Of a stretch of 64,000 nt of DNA, positions 62,401 to 64,000 are shown piece after piece (the first letter of the stretch is position 1; every line of letters begins with the position of its first letter). The DNA is from Mariaggregatimicrobium sp964498785 (lineage in GTDB: Bacteria; Zhuqueibacterota; Zhuqueibacteria; Thermofontimicrobiales; Thiofontviventaceae), in the NCBI GenBank assembly GCA_964498785.1, contig CAZCJL010000017.1, positions 10,959 through 74,958 on the forward strand, read 5' to 3'. The position numbers were made by a program, and so were the translations under genes. The notes under the pieces were generated by a model. That model had not been told where the DNA came from, did no database searches, and saw nothing but the letters and a program-made list of their open reading frames with translations.

Positions 62401-63916
62401 TCTGCGTTATCGTACATTCACAACAGCAGAAGAAATCCGGGAACGGTATCCGCTGCATATTGATCTGATAAATCAGCATTTGAAGGAAATTGCCGCAGAG
62501 CATGATTTTGTCCGGTTGCCCGGGGCAGATGACGAAACAGCACAGCGCTGGATTTTTCGGGAGACGCTGGAACGCATTCGCAAGGTGACCATTTTCAGAC
62601 GGCGAAATCAGGTGCAGCCGTGCGATACCAGCCGGTTTGTTGAATTTTTGCTAAAATGGCAACACCGAACGCCAAACACGAAATTGTCCGGCCATGACGG
62701 CTTAATTACGGTTTTAGAGCAATTACAGGGACTTCCGCTGCCGGCGCAGATATGGGAAAATGATATTTTCGCAACCCGGCTTGATGATTATCGAAAAACC
62801 TTTTTGGACGATCTGTGCACCAGCGGAGAAATCGTCTGGAACGGGACACCGGGTTCAGGGACGGATTGGGGGAATTTAGCTTTTTCATTCCGGGAAGATC
62901 ACAACCGATTTCTCGCGCTCTTCAATCAAAAGATTGAAACAATCCCGGATGATGAAACGCTGCAGAAAGTGCAGAATGCGCTGCGGGAGCAGGGAGCGAT
63001 TTTTATCCATAACCTGTCACTTGAAACCGGACTCCCGCCGTCATCGATTACAGCAGCGTTATGGCGGCTTGTCTGGTACGGGACTGTAACCAATGATACT
63101 TTTGCGGTGATTCGGGCGGGCAAACCGGCGGTGACCACTGATCCGCACACTGGCCAGTTTTACAGCCGTCGCGGGCGACGCGGGCAACGGTTAACGCGGC
63201 GCTATCGTCCATTGGAAGCTGCCGGACGATGGACGGCGTTATCTCAAAATTCAGAAGTGAAATCCGAACAGATTGAAATTTTGACGCGGCAAATGCTTCA
63301 TCGATATGGTTTGTTATGCCGGGAAATTTACGAATTGGAAGGCTGGGCTGTACCGTGGCGGACGATTTACGACCATCTGATTCGACTGGAATGGCGCGGG
63401 GAAATTCAACGGGGGTATTTTGTTCACGGATTATCAGGGTTACAATTTGCACTGCCGGCAGCGGCAGATGAATTGCTATCAATACAGCATCAGCGTTCAT
63501 CCAGTTCAAATCCGGCGAATGAATTCATTTTAATAAACTCGTGTGATCCGGCAAATTTATACGGCGCAGCATCTCCATTGCAACTGATACATCCGTTAAT
63601 TTCTGAATGGCGTTTTTTACGTCATCCCAATAATTATTTGATCTTGAAAAATAGTATACCGGTTATTGCAATCGAAGCTCGGGCGACCCGATTGACGCCA
63701 CTCCATGCTCTTTCAAACGATGACTTGTTCAGCGCACTGTATCTTTTACCTCGATTATTAGATGATCCGGCAGGATGGAGACGTTTCCGGATTCTTAAAA
63801 TCGAACAATGGAACCACCGACCAGTACGCAATTCTGAAATAGCAGATATATTAAAAGACATTGGTTTTCGCGATGAATACAAACAAATGATTCTGGAACG
63901 GAAAATTTTAAAATAA
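59450..63916 (+). CDS. lhr: Lhr-type ATP-dependent DNA/RNA helicase, long form
   Basis: The 1488-residue protein is a superfamily 2 helicase with all motifs: Walker A ILAPTGSGKTLAAFLVCIDR, VDEIHSL (DEIH), GLSATQRPLEKIA (motif III), ATATLELGIDMGAIDLVCQV (motif V region) and ARGLQRVGRAGHL (motif VI). The Lhr winged-helix and Lhr-specific core follow to about residue 900. A long C-terminal region (about 950-1488), as in the long bacterial Lhr forms, contains helix-turn-helix-like segments (TAEEIRERYPLHIDLINQHL, LSLETGLPPSSITAALWRLV). Lhr is linked to DNA repair. The gene is visibly more GC-rich than the island before it. Monocistronic as far as the window shows. Confidence 0.92.
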   Translation: MTNKNSHILNQFHPAIRQWFEQAFGEPTPPQNLGWPAIFRDENTLILAPTGSGKTLAAFLVCIDRLLERGNENVHSRGVHTVYISPLKALNYDIERNLEAPLTGIREQAKAMGLSLPQITKAVRTGDTPQKERQQMLRQQPDILITTPESLHLLLTSVRAREILRTVKYVIVDEIHSLSENKRGTFLSLLLERLQYLTEQPFVRIGLSATQRPLEKIAKYLGGNTFLSESESAVPTPRPVTIIDAGMRKEMELQVVSPVRDFRELPDDSVWPDIYQKLLELVKGQRSTLIFTNSRASAERITAELNDLAGFELARAHHGSVSKEKRKDIEEKLKQGELPVLVATATLELGIDMGAIDLVCQVESPKSVARGLQRVGRAGHLFKSVSKGRLLPKMRSDLLEMAVIARLMHQGDVAPIHIPRNCLDILAQQIVAIVSLKPWKLDELYQLIRGAYPYQDLPYDHFLGVAEMLSGRYPSDAFRDLKPRISWDRVNSFLYPMPGSQRLAILSGGAIPDTGQYPCYLEDGHTKIGELEEEFIYERRLGEVFVLGTNSWRIEQITHDRVIVSPAPGEPARTPFWKGEFMSRSVHLGQKYGEYCRQLKTKIDQPDCVQWLMKQSDLDQHAADNLQQYFLDQQKSCGDIPDDKTIMIEGFTDEIGDLRVLIHSPYGGRLHLPWRLALLAQFRRMWKIEPESWHSDIGILFRFPAEKFDQIVHTIRSVNSENFEELVVDELGNSFFFGIRFRHNANRAMLIPRPRPGKRAPLWLQRIRSRDLLEIARQYPSFPIVMETYRESMQDFFAMEELKALLQRIESNEITVKYHRGAIPSPFASSLMFEFMAGYMYEYDETKAGQREDLLDRDLLEQLLNPGAVPKLLDEAAIRDVEQRLQAKMEGYQARTATELAELLLRIGDLTEDEISARIDGDAGQMLTELTDSRRALKMNIPKAEKPERWISAEDAALYKIAFAGNDSPQENVYEAQQHILRRYLRYRTFTTAEEIRERYPLHIDLINQHLKEIAAEHDFVRLPGADDETAQRWIFRETLERIRKVTIFRRRNQVQPCDTSRFVEFLLKWQHRTPNTKLSGHDGLITVLEQLQGLPLPAQIWENDIFATRLDDYRKTFLDDLCTSGEIVWNGTPGSGTDWGNLAFSFREDHNRFLALFNQKIETIPDDETLQKVQNALREQGAIFIHNLSLETGLPPSSITAALWRLVWYGTVTNDTFAVIRAGKPAVTTDPHTGQFYSRRGRRGQRLTRRYRPLEAAGRWTALSQNSEVKSEQIEILTRQMLHRYGLLCREIYELEGWAVPWRTIYDHLIRLEWRGEIQRGYFVHGLSGLQFALPAAADELLSIQHQRSSSSNPANEFILINSCDPANLYGAASPLQLIHPLISEWRFLRHPNNYLILKNSIPVIAIEARATRLTPLHALSNDDLFSALYLLPRLLDDPAGWRRFRILKIEQWNHRPVRNSEIADILKDIGFRDEYKQMILERKILK

Positions 63917-63922
63917 AGAACT

Positions 63923-63940
63923 ATGTATAATCTTATACAT
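63923..63940 (+). terminator. Hairpin after the lhr gene
   Basis: ATGTATA, loop ATCT, TATACAT forms a perfect 7-bp hairpin 6 nt after the stop, followed by TTGTT. The stem is AT-only and the T run poor, so it is a weak terminator candidate. Confidence 0.4.
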
Positions 63941-64000
63941 TTGTTAAGTATCTTCTCAATATTTTATGGTAGATATGGGCGATTGCCGCTATGTCGTATT

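Noticed and set aside
59675..63882. Many long antisense frames within lhr
   Set aside because: They are shadows of a GC-richer coding gene; the helicase motifs on the + strand account for the sequence.
1..64000. Search for tRNA, rRNA, integrase, transposase or phage genes
   Set aside because: Reading both strands, I found no cloverleaf, rRNA segment or recognisable recombinase; a dedicated scan could still find a small RNA.

Overview
The window reads as a chromosomal segment of a Gram-negative bacterium of the FCB group. A Calditrichota- or KSB1-like lineage is my best guess. The pointers are tandem GWxTD-domain proteins with TPR repeats, a PorV/PorQ-type outer-membrane protein, a CBM9/DUF5916 protein, many signal peptides and lipoboxes, an RND efflux operon, a perfect sigma-54 promoter, and AT-rich intergenic DNA with short-period dispersed repeats. 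I found no rRNA, tRNA, phage gene, insertion sequence or CRISPR. One run of 100 N (30077-30176) is an assembly gap.

Region 1 (1-13.7 kb, + strand) is an exopolysaccharide or O-antigen-like locus that enters from the left edge. It holds a BY-kinase C-terminus, a priming sugar transferase fused to a GGDEF-like domain, a formyltransferase homologue, two acyltransferases, a Wzy/ligase-type protein, a GT4, a Gfo/Idh/MocA homologue, a Wzx-type flippase, an alkaline-phosphatase-superfamily protein and a GT39-like enzyme. Four of these proteins lack residues their families need for catalysis. Region 2 (13.8-16.7 kb) is a translationally coupled trio: two CPA2 antiporter proteins and a PII-like protein. 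Region 3 (17-21.8 kb) carries a PAS histidine kinase, a HEAT lipoprotein, an FKBP isomerase, a LOG-family protein and a stand-alone receiver behind a sigma-54 promoter.

Region 4 (21.9-27.8 kb, - strand) is a TetR-headed set for envelope export: TetR regulator, beta-barrel-like protein, MacB/LolD-type ATPase, two FtsX-type permeases and a LolA-like protein, with a large palindrome upstream of tetR. Region 5 (27.87-28.7 kb) is a four-helix-bundle gene embedded in 7-nt microrepeats. Region 6 (28.7-36.3 kb) has a C69 dipeptidase split by the assembly gap, a PorV-like protein and two GWxTD paralogues. Region 7 (36.4-42.3 kb) is a MarR-controlled TolC/adaptor/RND operon with a clear promoter and two operator-like palindromes. 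Region 8 (42.4-48.6 kb) has an Ig-like lipoprotein, a DUF5916 protein and two YddG-like exporters.

Region 9 (49.1-58.6 kb) is the most unusual part. Six tightly packed + strand genes encode a histidine-kinase-like protein lacking its G1 box, a receiver-GHKL protein that has one, a divergent receiver, a receiver/DUF2156-acyltransferase fusion, a membrane-anchored helical protein, and a deaminase-family protein that has lost nearly every metal ligand. I read it as a candidate undescribed signalling or effector system. A second membrane-anchored helical protein overlaps its 3' end on the other strand. Region 10 (59.45-63.9 kb) is a long Lhr-type helicase.
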